From Acetatifactor muris (GTDB taxonomy: Bacteria; Bacillota; Clostridia; Lachnospirales; Lachnospiraceae), in NCBI RefSeq assembly GCF_024623325.1, contig NZ_JANJZD010000037.1, forward strand, positions 1 through 46,315: a stretch of 46,315 nucleotides of DNA, read 5' to 3'. The notes below the pieces were generated by a model. That model was given only the letters and a program-made list of their open reading frames with translations, was not told the origin of the DNA and did no database searches. Shown piece after piece: positions 1 to 8,402 of the stretch. The position numbers and the translations under genes are program-made. The first letter of the stretch is position 1. The number at the start of each line of letters is the position of its first letter.

Positions 1-104
1 AGAAATACCGGAAGTCCCCCTGGAGAGTACAGGGTAGATAGGGGTAAGGTGAAGGTACAGTAATGTACAGAGCTGATACTTACTAATCGGACGAAAGCTT
101 AACC
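1..104 (+). rRNA. 23S rRNA, 3' end (partial)
   Basis: The first ~104 bases resemble the 3' terminal part of bacterial 23S rRNA: a GTAGATAGG-like block, a hairpin with GGTACAGTAATGTAC, then CTGATACTTACTAATCGG and a GCTTAACC end. The exact 3' end is estimated. The gene runs off the left edge. No 5S rRNA sequence follows before the tRNA-Asn at 239, so the 5S of this operon lies elsewhere or is absent. Confidence 0.8.
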
Positions 105-238
105 AGGAAGGTAAGAAGAGAGTTTTGAGTGTTTGGATACAGTGTTCGGTTTTGAGGGTACAGTCCTTAGAAAGTCAGTCTCTGCAGCAGAGTGGAAAAA
201 GCGAAGCTTTTTTCAGGAACGAGCAGGGCAAGTTTTTT

Positions 239-310
239 TCCTCGATAGCTCAATGGTAGAGCACTCGGCTGTTAACCGAGTTGTTGTAGGTTCGAGCCCT
301 ACTCGGGGAG
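239..310 (+). tRNA. tRNA-Asn (GTT)
   Basis: Full cloverleaf of 72 nt: acceptor TCCTCGA pairs with TCGGGGA (one T-G pair), the D-arm is GCTC...GAGC, the anticodon loop CTGTTAA gives anticodon GTT, and the T-arm is GTAGG-TTCGAGC-CCTAC. The discriminator base is G and CCA is not encoded. It lies about 135 nt downstream of the 23S rRNA end and is probably cotranscribed with it. Confidence 0.95.
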
Positions 311-320
311 TTAGGGAAAG

Positions 321-350
321 CCCGTAAACATCAGTGTTTGCGGGTTTTTT
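321..350 (+). terminator. rho-independent terminator of rRNA/tRNA-Asn unit
   Basis: Ten-bp stem CCCGTAAACA / TGTTTGCGGG with loop TCAG, followed directly by TTTTTT. It ends the rRNA-tRNA-Asn transcript. A decayed copy is found at about 652-672. Confidence 0.9.
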
Positions 351-541
351 ATTAGAGAAAATCAGATAGAAAGATAGAATATTGGAATTCATACGATTGT
401 TAACCGAAAGAAAAGACAGCAATTGACTGTTAACCTGACTTCGGATGAATTCCTGAGCGTTTTTTGGGATGATAACAGGCTGATATCTTCGGTGACCATA
501 ACAATTTACTTTGGAGCGGTATTGGATGGTAGAGAAGAAAT

Positions 542-613
542 TTGGAGAGGCAAAGTTGGTAGAGCACTCGGCTGTTAAGCGAGTTATTGTAGATTCCAGT
601 TCTGCGCGGGGAG
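542..613 (+). pseudogene. decayed second copy of tRNA-Asn, followed by remnant of its terminator
   Basis: This stretch aligns end to end with the intact tRNA-Asn at 239-310. The core AGAGCACTCGGCTGTTAA is identical, including the GTT anticodon. The acceptor (TTGGAGA against GCGGGGA), D-arm and T-loop (GATTCCAGT) carry substitutions that break pairing, and the T-loop has lost the TTCGA consensus. At about 652-672 a damaged copy of the tRNA terminator follows (CCCGTAAACA TCAG CGTTTGCAG, then T8). The unit therefore looks like a tandem duplication of tRNA plus terminator that has decayed. It is unlikely to be functional. Confidence 0.8.
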
Positions 614-710
614 GTAAGTGTCAAAGAGATGACGCCTGGGAAAGCCCGTAAACATCAGCGTTTGCAGTTTTTTTAAACGAAAGAAACGGTATATAAAAAC
701 AAAAAGGAAA

Positions 711-742
711 GAAGCGTTTTATCGAAAGACGGGCGCTTTTTT
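711..742 (+). terminator. possible terminator-like hairpin
   Basis: GAAGCG ... CGCTTTTTT with a partly paired interior (GTTTT / GAAAGAC) and a T-run. It lies just upstream of the ORF fragment at 744. The gene it once ended is not recognisable. Confidence 0.35.
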
Positions 743-743
743 A

Positions 744-980
744 TTGTCTGAATTGGATAAAGCAGTACAAGATATCTGTGAACTATTCCGGATAGCTTTT
801 CCACAGGGGGCGAGGGTCTATGCGTTGATGACGGTGTTAAAAGGTGTGGCTGAGATCGAGGATGAGGATCAGGCGGGAATAATTTCCCCTGAATGGGAAA
901 ATCAGGATAACTATAATTGGGAAATATGCTATACTGTAAGAGGAAGTTTTGAAAGATCAGGAGGGTTTTTGGTGGATTAG
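744..980 (+). CDS. hypothetical ORF fragment (78 aa)
   Basis: A 78-codon frame starting with TTG inside the T-run of a terminator-like hairpin and without a Shine-Dalgarno sequence, so a normal start is missing. The product is acidic and has no recognisable domain. It sits in a stretch full of broken genes and is most simply the 3' remnant of an older gene. It could also be noncoding. Confidence 0.3.
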   Translation: MSELDKAVQDICELFRIAFPQGARVYALMTVLKGVAEIEDEDQAGIISPEWENQDNYNWEICYTVRGSFERSGGFLVD

Positions 981-1053
981 AATGCGGTATAGAGACATAA
1001 AACCAAAAAGAAGGGGGTACGTACATGCTGAGTTATTTAACGAGGGGGAATAT

Positions 1054-1332
1054 ATGGGCTGGGTGATATCTGAGAGTATATTCAGTTTTTTAGAGATGTT
1101 TATATCGTACTTTTTTGCCAGTGGTATTTTCCGAAGAAAGATAAAAGGAAGTAAAACAATATATGTGATGATCTTGTTCTCGGTTTTTGGGACAGTCCTT
1201 TTAACATTGCGAGAGTATGCATTTGCATGGATTCCTGATTTTGTACCGGCAGTGTTCGTTTTTACACTATATGCCATTGTTATGTGCCAGACAAAATGGT
1301 GGAAGGCTGTGTCCTGGGCTTTGGTCAATTAG
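1054..1332 (+). pseudogene. fragment of a multi-pass membrane protein, possibly a sensor kinase N-terminus
   Basis: ATG at 1054 is preceded by GAGGGGG about 5 nt upstream, a better start than the upstream in-frame codon at 949. The 92-residue product has about three hydrophobic segments separated by basic loops (RRKIKGSK), as in the membrane part of GHKL/AgrC-type kinases, but no kinase domain follows. The frame stops at TAG (1330-1332). Read past that stop it continues with hydrophobic residues (LFIGILSV) to a second TAG at 1381. The gene therefore appears disrupted by a nonsense mutation and a downstream deletion. The kinase assignment is a guess. Confidence 0.4.
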
Positions 1333-1399
1333 TTGTTCATTGGCATCCTTTCGGTTACCACCGATTATGTGTTGAGTATGTAGACAATTATTGGCAGAA

Positions 1400-2344
1400 A
1401 TGCTCGCAATGTTCACAGTATTTGCATTATTTGTTTTGACTGGATGTGCAGCAACCGTCGAGGGAGATGGTACACAGATATTGTCCGGACTGAATAATAG
1501 AATCACAGAAACGGTATTGGAAAACGATGAGTCCGGAGGTACTGTTGAGGCAGCCGATGTGGCAATAGAGCAGACCTTTTATGGCTCTTTTTCAAAACCT
1601 GGAGTACAGGAAGTGCTTGTGGTATGCAAAATCTTAAACACACCGCATACCGGCGGACTTGGCAGGAGAGCAATCATCATTTTAGAGGTTGATTCAATGG
1701 ACATAGTGGCATATGACGAGATCCCTATAGAATCGGGAGAATTGTGCGGGGAAAAACTGTATGTCGCCCTGACCAACAAACGGGAAGATATAAAAAAGCT
1801 GTTACATGAGCAGGAAAAGAGACTGTATCAACTGGAATGCGATATATCAAATCTGAAAAATGGGAAGCCCATTATGTCATATTTAGATGATATTGATGTG
1901 GAATTCATGGAGGTTCCAATGATGTGTCTGCTTTCTGTCCGCAAGATGGTGCAAGAGGATAATTTTTCCGATGAATACAGCGTCTGTTTTGGAAAGTTAT
2001 CAGACAGGATAAGAAAAGAAAATTTAACCATGGCAAATCCTCCAATGGTCTTATTCCACAGCAATGCATTCAGCCCGTTTGGTTTAGATACGGAATTTGC
2101 TGTCCCCATTGAGAAATATGTAACCGGAACAAGAGATTTCAGGGCGGGGTTATGTCTGAAAACGGTTGTAAAGGGGCGTTATTCAATGTTATCTTCTGTA
2201 TATGCAAAGCAGACAAAATGGGCAGAACAGAACGGGTACGAATGTACCGGTGCATTGTTTGAAGTGTATGTGACAGACCCTTCTCAAGTTGCGGAGGAGG
2301 ATGAACTGATTACTGAAGTCTATTATCCAATTAGAAAGATATGA
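1400..2344 (+). pseudogene. chimeric remnant: lipoprotein N-terminus fused to GyrI-like effector domain of a MerR regulator
   Basis: One open frame of about 314 codons (possible TTG start at 1391) made of two unrelated halves. Residues 1-~125 begin with a hydrophobic signal and a lipobox (VLTGC, Cys16), followed by a small extracytoplasmic lipoprotein domain. From about residue 130 (TNKREDIKKLLHEQEKRL) the sequence becomes the coiled-coil linker and GyrI-like/effector-binding domain typical of MerR-family regulators, ending in TEVYYPIRKI. The MerR DNA-binding half is absent. I infer a deletion that joined the 5' part of one gene to the 3' part of another in frame. No good ribosome site is visible. 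The protein cannot act as a MerR regulator, and a soluble effector domain behind a lipoprotein signal makes little functional sense. Confidence 0.55.
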
Positions 2345-2365
2345 AACGGAGGTCAACTAAGTAGC

Positions 2366-3438
2366 ATGAAACAGGACCAGACAGCGTCTTTAGAAATCAA
2401 AATAGAAAAAGAGTATGGCAATATAGCCGGAATTATTGTACTGAAAGATGATGCTGCTGTTTACGAAAATTATTTTAATCAGTGTTCAGAAAGCGACCTC
2501 ATTCATGTTTTTTCAGTAACAAAAAGCGTCATTTCCATGTTGTTCGGAATTGCCATGGATAAAGGCTGCATCAAAAACCTTGATGAAAGAGTAATTGATT
2601 TTTTCCGGATTATCAAATCAGCAAAAGGGAAAAAACAATACAGCATATTACAATCCGCAATCTGCTTACAATGACCGCCCCCTATAAGTATAGATTTAAC
2701 CCTTATCCCAAATATTTTTCCAGTGAGGACTGGGTAATATCCTCTCTTGACTTTTTGGGTGGAAACGGAAAAATTGGAAAATTCAAATATGCGCCCATAA
2801 TCGGAATTGATATTTTATCCGGGATACTTATTAAGGCTACAGGGAAATCCGTTTTAAAATTTGCGCAGGAACTCCTTTTTTCTCCGTTGGAAATTTCTGC
2901 TGACAAAAATATATATTTTCAAAGCAAAGAAGAACAACTGGATTTTTATAAATCAAAAGGTGCAAATGGATGGGTTGCCGACCCAAACGGAACGAATACG
3001 GCTGGCTGGGGATTATCCCTTACAACTAAGGATATGGCAAAGTTAGGACAGCTATATTTGAATGAGGGATATTGGAACGGCAGACAGATGATTTCCGATA
3101 AATGGATTGCCGAGAGTACGCTGGTACAAAGCGTGTGGAAAGCACGCCATTTAAAGTACGGATATTTGTGGTGGATTATAGATGAGGCAGAACATTCGTA
3201 TGCGGCTCTGGGTGACGGTGGAAATGTGATATATGTCAATCCGAAAGACAGAATTGTGGTTGCTGTCTCCTCTTTATTCCCGCGAGCAATGAGTCAAGTG
3301 GGCATGCTTGCATGCACATTTGACGAATGCCGCGAGGGTCAAATACCCCGCTGCTCTGAAGCGGGGTATTTGATTGTTCCAGGAGTTAAGGACAGGATAG
3401 ATTTCATCAAAAGAGAGGTTGAACCCCTGTTTAAGTAA
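2366..3438 (+). pseudogene. class C beta-lactamase-family serine hydrolase, frameshifted and carrying a hairpin insertion
   Basis: Starts at ATG 2366 behind GGAGG. The first frame (to 2674) contains the SxxK nucleophile motif (FSVTKSVIS) of the beta-lactamase/DD-peptidase-like family. At about 2630-2640 the frame shifts in an A-run (GGGAAAAAAC): the -1/+2 frame reads ITIRNLLTMTAPY, which joins smoothly to the downstream part starting at 2671. The rest contains the conserved GWGLSLTTKDMAKLGQLYL and GYLWWI...GDGGN segments. Near the C-terminus, 33 extra codons (about 3289-3387) interrupt the family-typical SLFPRA|KDRIDFIK. They are encoded by two hairpins, listed separately. The product is therefore broken twice. 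Family function would be esterase or peptidase-like; no specific role is claimed. Confidence 0.8.
3283..3374 (+). repeat. double-hairpin repeat element inserted in frame in the serine hydrolase gene
   Basis: Two inverted repeats in a row. Hairpin 1 (about 3293-3323) is TCAAGTGGGCATGC-TT-GCATGCACATTTGA. Hairpin 2 (about 3339-3373) has arms TCAAATACCCCGC / GCGGGGTATTTGA. CGCGAG occurs at the left end (3281) and again between the hairpins (3331). The element adds about 99 bp (33 codons) without stop codons to a conserved hydrolase C-terminus. Hairpins of the CAAATACCCCGC type resemble dispersed intergenic repeats of clostridial genomes; that last point is from memory, not shown here. Confidence 0.65.
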
Positions 3439-3489
3439 AATTAAGTATATGATAACCAGATAGTCGCAGACTTTATATGGCGAACCTGA

Positions 3490-3526
3490 CGGCGGTTTTG
3501 AAATAACAATCAAAGCCGCCATTTTT
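3490..3526 (+). terminator. rho-independent terminator
   Basis: Arms GGCGGTTTTGA and TCAAAGCCGCC around an AATAACAA loop, followed by ATTTTTATG. It lies downstream of the broken hydrolase and before the lacI-type promoter. Confidence 0.75.
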
Positions 3527-3617
3527 ATGTGTCAGGGAAGCTTGGGCATGTCAAACCTCCGGGATGGTTCCTGTGATATTATTTCTTTCGGTAACCGGAA
3601 GGTTATAAAAGACACGA

Positions 3618-3646
3618 TTGCAATAATATTTCGTATGTGATAGAAT
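3618..3646 (+). promoter_or_regulatory. predicted sigma-70-type promoter of the LacI-family gene
   Basis: -35 TTGCAA (3618-3623), 17-bp spacer, -10 TAGAAT (3641-3646), about 80 bp before the start codon. The motif ATTGCAATAAT occurs at 3617-3627 (covering the -35) and again at 3679-3689 in the leader, with an internal ATTGCAAT palindrome, so it might be a separate regulatory site. No ATTAACGTTAAT operator is seen here, only a half-site-like TTTAACGAATT at about 3689-3699. Confidence 0.5.
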
Positions 3647-3726
3647 AACGTCAGATTTTAAGGAGAAAGAGAAGTTATATTGCAATAATTTAACGAATTC
3701 AACGGAAAAGCTGAGGGGAGAATAAA

Positions 3727-4770
3727 ATGCGTAATACTAGGCTGGCAGATATCGCAAAACGAACAGGGTATTCTATTAATACTGTCTCACATGCTCTGAG
3801 AAATAAACCGGATGTCTCTGAGAAGACAAAGCGCCATATCCTGCAGGTAGCTGAGGAGATGGGGTATATTGAAAATGCGGCGGCCAGCTATCTGCGCTCC
3901 GGAAGAAGTAAGAGCATTGCAATTATTGTAGGTGATATCTCCAACCCTCATTTTGCGATTATGACCAAAGAGATGGAAGCGTGCCTGAGAACCTTTGGAT
4001 ACAGTGCGTTTGTGCTGAATACAGATGAGGATGAGGAGCTGGAAAAAAGGGCGATTATGATGTCGATCGCGAAAAACGTTGATGGAATTATTATGTGTCC
4101 GGTTCAGAAAACACATGATAATATTGATTTTATCAGCAATGTTCATCACATTCCCTGCGTTTTGATCGGACGGCGGTTCGAGGACAGGAATCTCAGCTAT
4201 GTAATCTGTGACGATGTGAACGGAGGATATGTGGCGGCTGAACATCTGCTGAAATACAATCACAGAAATATTCTTTTTATCAATGCGCCTTCTCATGTCT
4301 CCAGCTCCCGTGACAGGGAAGCGGGTGTGAAGAAAGCTTTTGAAGCCTACGGCGTAGATCCGGGGCTGCTGAAAATCTGTGAGATTACACTTATGAACAA
4401 TGCGGAAGAAATTGTGGAACTGCTGAAAAAGAACAGTGATGTAACAGGCATTTTGTGTTTCAGCGATTATATTGCACTTCAAATATGTCATTTCTTAAAG
4501 TCTCTGGGTAAAAGGGTTCCGGAGGACGTTTCCATAGTCGGCTTCGATGACATTGTGTCAAAATTTTATCTTCCGCTGATGCTTACATCAGTTACTTCAT
4601 CAAAGACCAAAATGTCGGTAAACGCGGTGAATATGCTGATGAATCTGATTGAGCAGCCGCAGAGTAAGTCGGAGCAATATGTTCTGGCCACGAAGCTGGT
4701 GGAACGGGAAAGTACAATCTGGCTGAACCGACAGGATGACAGCATCCCGGCTCTCAAAGGAATGCGTTAA
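3727..4770 (+). CDS. LacI-family transcriptional regulator
   Basis: 347 aa with a strong ribosome site (GAGGGGAG, 6 nt before ATG). Residues 1-~55 form the LacI-type HTH and hinge (LADIAKRTGYSINTVSHALRNKPDVSEKTKRHI pattern). The rest is a periplasmic-binding-protein-like sugar-sensing domain beginning SIAIIVGDISNPHF and including the family-typical VPEDVSIVGFDD. Such proteins bind palindromes with a central CG as dimers and are released by a sugar ligand. It stands directly upstream of the glycan locus, whose promoters carry the 12-bp palindrome ATTAACGTTAAT, so I infer it is the local repressor. The inducer is unknown. Coding sequence is more AT-rich than the enzymes downstream. Confidence 0.93.
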   Translation: MRNTRLADIAKRTGYSINTVSHALRNKPDVSEKTKRHILQVAEEMGYIENAAASYLRSGRSKSIAIIVGDISNPHFAIMTKEMEACLRTFGYSAFVLNTDEDEELEKRAIMMSIAKNVDGIIMCPVQKTHDNIDFISNVHHIPCVLIGRRFEDRNLSYVICDDVNGGYVAAEHLLKYNHRNILFINAPSHVSSSRDREAGVKKAFEAYGVDPGLLKICEITLMNNAEEIVELLKKNSDVTGILCFSDYIALQICHFLKSLGKRVPEDVSIVGFDDIVSKFYLPLMLTSVTSSKTKMSVNAVNMLMNLIEQPQSKSEQYVLATKLVERESTIWLNRQDDSIPALKGMR

Positions 4771-4836
4771 ATCTTATCTGGTAAATTTCACTCATTTATT
4801 TTGGAGAAAATATTTTGAAGAAACAGGATGAAAGAC

Positions 4837-4867
4837 TTGACAGAGAGGGAAAAATGTGAGATATTTT
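4837..4867 (+). promoter_or_regulatory. possible promoter of the GH43 operon
   Basis: A perfect -35 TTGACA (4837-4842). The -10 is less clear: GATATT at 17-bp spacing, or TATTTT (4862-4867) at 19 bp. The operator at 4869-4880 would cover the transcription start, a classic repressor position. Confidence 0.5.
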
Positions 4868-4868
4868 C

Positions 4869-4880
4869 ATTAACGTTAAT
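4869..4880 (+). promoter_or_regulatory. LacI-type operator 1 (ATTAACGTTAAT)
   Basis: Perfect 12-bp palindrome with central CG, 99 bp after the lacI-type gene and upstream of the GH43 gene. The preceding bases TGAGATATTTTC closely match those in front of the copy at 18710, so these two share more than the palindrome. Confidence 0.75.
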
Positions 4881-4960
4881 ATTGTTCAGATTGATATACA
4901 ATTTCAGGCGGTTTATTTCAGGGCATGCCTTTGGGGAAGGGAATTGAGAGGAAGAGTACA

Positions 4961-5944
4961 GTGAACAGGATTATCAACGGTGAAGTTGGAGAATTTTATC
5001 AGTGGACGGACGAAGAAGGAAATGTGATGAATGTCAGCGACGGCGGGATGATTTATGTAGATGGCAGGTATTACTGGTATGGCCAGAAGCTGAGAGCGCT
5101 TCCTTATGCAGGGGAAGGCAGGGGCGGACAGACCACTGTTGAAGGTGTGGTGATGTATTCTTCCGCGGACTTATATCATTGGAGATATGAGAGAGTGGTT
5201 CTGGCATGTTCCGAAGATCCGGACAGTCTCTGCTTTGGGCCCATGAGGTTTGAACGTCCCAAAATTGTGTTCAACCGGAAGACAGGGCAGTATGTGCTCT
5301 GGTGTCATTATGTGAAGTATCCCGGCGATCATGGGGAGCAACCGGGAACGGCGGAAGCGGCGGTGGCAGTCTGTGATAAGGTAAACGGAGAATACAGACT
5401 TTTAAAGGTCTGCAGGCCTGTTGATGACAGGGGACTGGTACGGGATTCCACGGTTTTTCAGGATATTGACGGTACGGCGTATTTTCTGTATGACAGACAG
5501 GTGGGGCAGGACAGGTGCCTGTATATTGTAAAGCTTACGGATGACTATCTGGGATTTTCCGGGGAGTATACAAGAATAGAGGCAGCTTACTGGAGAGAAG
5601 CGCCGTGCCTTGTATTGTATGACGGATATTATTATATGATTACTTCCGGCCTGTCAGGATGGGCGCCCAATCAGGCTGTCTATTTCAGAACCGGAGATTT
5701 GATGGGCGAATGGGAGAATATGGGGGACCCATGTGAGGACGACCTGTGTGGTACCACTTATGGGGCGCAGGGAACTTACATTTTCAGAGTGGAGAATACG
5801 GATTTGTGTATTTTTATGGCGGAGAGACATAATACTGACGACTTTGAAAAATGTTCCTATGTGTGGCTGCCGATCTGTTTTGGGGCGGACCATACATTGA
5901 AGCTGACTTACAGGAGAGAGTGGCAGCAGGAAGATTACCGGTAG
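4961..5944 (+). CDS. glycoside hydrolase family 43-type enzyme
   Basis: GTG at 4961 is preceded by AGAGGAAG at good distance and is preferred over the ATG at 4925, which has a weak site. The product is then about 327 aa without signal peptide. The sequence shows five-bladed-propeller GH43 features of the subgroups that include exo-galactanase-like enzymes: SDGGMIYVDGRYYWYG near the start, VRDSTVF (Asp162, probable pKa modulator) and WREAPC (Glu213, probable catalytic acid), followed by YYMITSGLSGWAPN. The usual N-terminal Asp base would be Asp27. Known activities in the family are on arabinose, xylose or galactose side chains, and the substrate cannot be fixed here. First gene behind operator 1; the next gene starts about 60 nt downstream, so it is operonic. 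Confidence 0.8.
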   Translation: MNRIINGEVGEFYQWTDEEGNVMNVSDGGMIYVDGRYYWYGQKLRALPYAGEGRGGQTTVEGVVMYSSADLYHWRYERVVLACSEDPDSLCFGPMRFERPKIVFNRKTGQYVLWCHYVKYPGDHGEQPGTAEAAVAVCDKVNGEYRLLKVCRPVDDRGLVRDSTVFQDIDGTAYFLYDRQVGQDRCLYIVKLTDDYLGFSGEYTRIEAAYWREAPCLVLYDGYYYMITSGLSGWAPNQAVYFRTGDLMGEWENMGDPCEDDLCGTTYGAQGTYIFRVENTDLCIFMAERHNTDDFEKCSYVWLPICFGADHTLKLTYRREWQQEDYR

Positions 5945-6001
5945 AACCGGATGGCAGTCGTACAGCGATTTATGACAAAACTGGAACAGGGAGGAAAGGG
6001 T

Positions 6002-8362
6002 ATGGAGAGAGCATTTTCGGTAATACAGTTCGGAGCCACAGGAAATGGTGAGACGCCTGACACAAAAGCGATTCAGAGCGCCATTGACGCCTGCCATGAA
6101 AATGGGGGCGGAACAGTGTATTTCCCCCCGGGGAATTATGTGTCGGCGGGGCTGACGCTGAAGAGTAATGTGACGCTGGAGCTGGAGGCCGGGGCGACGC
6201 TGCTGAAGAAAACGGAGCCCGGTGAAAACGTTTTCCTGCAGGGGGAAAGAATTGAAAATGTAACGATTAAGGGAAGAGGTGCTATCGACGGCAGACTCAT
6301 TCCCGGCAGAGGTGTGTTTACCCTGGTAATCCGCAATTCAGGGAATATCCGGATGGAGCAGGTGAAGGTGCTGAATTCTTCGGACTGGGCGTTGACTTTT
6401 AACGGCTGTTCTCATGTGAAGCTGCTGGGAATCAGCATAATTGACGGTCGTAAGGACAGTATTGATCTGGTCTGCTGCCAGAATGTGCAGATAGACGGCG
6501 TCTATATCAAGGGAAGCGGCGATGACTGTATCTGTATTAAAAATGAGAGCGAAGGGCATCGCTATGACACCAGACCGGACTGCGGTTTCCTGAGCGAGAA
6601 TATTGTGGTATCCAACACGGTGATTGAAGATACCACACATCCTGCGTTTAAAATCGGCACAGGTACAGCGGGTATATTCCGGAATATTATTGTACATGAC
6701 TGTATCTTCAGAAACTTTAACTCCGTCTGCTGCATTCAGCTGATGCGTCCGACCATGAAGGAGACGCCGGATCGGGTGATTGAGAATGTGCGGATGTCAA
6801 ACATTTTCGCCGAAGGCTGTAATTGCCTGGTGGACATTACCCAGGTGGATGTGGCCGGACCCATCATCAGAAACATATCACTTGAGAATATCCGGCTGGA
6901 AAGTGTGAAAAGGGTTTCCCGTATTATGGGATACGCCGGAGCGCCCATTGAAAATGTCTCGCTGAAAGGAATTTCCTTTGCCGGACAGGTACTGACATCG
7001 GAGAATCCCCTGTTGAAAATGGAATATGTCAATAGAGCCGTTGTCAGCGAATGGAGCGTGGAAGGGGAATATAGTCCGGTGATTTCCCTGAAAAACTGTA
7101 AAGAGGTTCTGACAGATAAGATACTGAGCAGTCAGAAGGCTCCGCTGCTCAAGGTGGAGGGAAGTGACTCGGAGAGGATTGTTCTGGATACCGGGTGTCT
7201 GGCAACTGCGCCGGAGGCAGTGATTGCGGCGGAGGATGTGCCGGAGAGGGCTGTACTGCCGGAGGTTGCAGGCCCGGAGTATTCGTTTGTGGAAGGAGAG
7301 CTCTCTGTTTTGGCAGGAAGCGGATTCAACGGGAAACTGATGGTGAAAAACAAGGGGGCGGAAGGCTGGTTCAGACGACAGGTTACTGTAAACGGACGGC
7401 CCGCTGCCCTGGCTGAGAGCTGGCTCTACAGGGGGGAGACGAAGGAGATTCCCTTTACCACCTGCCCTTTGTATGAGACGGGAAAATGCAGGGTCAGCGT
7501 GGAAGGGCAGGAATGGGAGACCGAGGTCATACAGACACCCGGGAAGCTGTGGATAGACCCTTCCGTGGAAGTCAGGGAAGAAGCGGCGGGATTTGCATTT
7601 CTTCTCCGGGCACAGAATCTGGGCGGGACGAAGCTGACAGAGGCACTGTATCTGAAAAAGAATGATGTGGTGCTGGATGAAGCAGCCTTTGCTCTGATGC
7701 CGGGAGAAGAGAAGGAGATTTGCCTGCGTTCAAAGTGTCCCCATACAGAAGGAGACAGATATCAGATTCCCGGATATCTGGACTGGAATTTCCGACTTGC
7801 CGCAAACACCTGTTCAAAATATGAGATGGAGGGAAACCGGATCAGCATTACGGCGGGAGGAAAGCTGTATTCAGATACTGGGGAGCTGGAATATTTAAGG
7901 ATTTTCGAGTATGCCGCCATGTATCAAAGGACAGAGGGGGATTTTGAGGCCACTGTCCGGGTAATGTCCCAGGATTTTACCGGCCAGTACGCGTCGGCGG
8001 GTCTGCTCATCTGCAATAACATGTCCAGGGCGGAAGAGGACAGAAGTCTGGTCGTCATGACCATGGCTCCCAAGTACGGCGCCATGGGAATCTGGAGAGC
8101 AGACGAAGACGGGGATGGAGAGACGGAGATGCAGACCTGTCTGTCCGCCAATTACGGTTACTGGCTCCGGATTGTAAAACGGGGAAATGTCTTCCGGGCA
8201 TATTACAGCAGTGACTATGAGAACTGGAAGATGGATCCGAACATTGCCAGGGTAACAGCGGCGGAGAAGACACAGGATGTGGCAGTTTTCTCCTATGCCA
8301 ACAGTGTGAGAAATGAGGTTTGCAGGGCAGTATTTCAGGATTTTACCATTCGGAAGCTGTAA
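6002..8362 (+). CDS. GH28-like right-handed beta-helix protein with C-terminal DUF1349-like domain
   Basis: Start at ATG 6002 because GGGAGGAAAGGG lies just upstream; in-frame ATG 5951 lacks a site. 786 aa, no signal peptide. Residues 1-~370 have the pectate-lyase/GH28 opening (IQFGATGNGETPDTKAI, GGGTVYFPPGNY) and a repetitive beta-helix with the GH28-like acidic motifs KDSID (151-155) and GSGDDC (172-176). The GHG and RIK motifs of true polygalacturonases are replaced (KIGTGT, QLMRP), so the substrate is open. Residues ~420-600 are beta-sandwich-like linker domains; the last ~180 residues are a lectin-like DUF1349-type domain (YGYWLRIVKRGNVFRAYY). A fragment of a close relative of this domain lies at 23573-23740. 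Operonic with the GH43 gene. Confidence 0.8.
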   Translation: MERAFSVIQFGATGNGETPDTKAIQSAIDACHENGGGTVYFPPGNYVSAGLTLKSNVTLELEAGATLLKKTEPGENVFLQGERIENVTIKGRGAIDGRLIPGRGVFTLVIRNSGNIRMEQVKVLNSSDWALTFNGCSHVKLLGISIIDGRKDSIDLVCCQNVQIDGVYIKGSGDDCICIKNESEGHRYDTRPDCGFLSENIVVSNTVIEDTTHPAFKIGTGTAGIFRNIIVHDCIFRNFNSVCCIQLMRPTMKETPDRVIENVRMSNIFAEGCNCLVDITQVDVAGPIIRNISLENIRLESVKRVSRIMGYAGAPIENVSLKGISFAGQVLTSENPLLKMEYVNRAVVSEWSVEGEYSPVISLKNCKEVLTDKILSSQKAPLLKVEGSDSERIVLDTGCLATAPEAVIAAEDVPERAVLPEVAGPEYSFVEGELSVLAGSGFNGKLMVKNKGAEGWFRRQVTVNGRPAALAESWLYRGETKEIPFTTCPLYETGKCRVSVEGQEWETEVIQTPGKLWIDPSVEVREEAAGFAFLLRAQNLGGTKLTEALYLKKNDVVLDEAAFALMPGEEKEICLRSKCPHTEGDRYQIPGYLDWNFRLAANTCSKYEMEGNRISITAGGKLYSDTGELEYLRIFEYAAMYQRTEGDFEATVRVMSQDFTGQYASAGLLICNNMSRAEEDRSLVVMTMAPKYGAMGIWRADEDGDGETEMQTCLSANYGYWLRIVKRGNVFRAYYSSDYENWKMDPNIARVTAAEKTQDVAVFSYANSVRNEVCRAVFQDFTIRKL

Positions 8363-8402
8363 CAGGGAATACGGCTCCTGAAAAGGAAGAGGGGAAGAAA
8401 CT

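Noticed and set aside
133..327. Short forward frame across the rRNA spacer and tRNA-Asn
   Set aside because: It covers the tRNA gene and has no homology; noncoding.
3787..4491. 234-codon reverse frame within the LacI-family gene
   Set aside because: Shadow of a clear regulator gene; residue composition is not protein-like.
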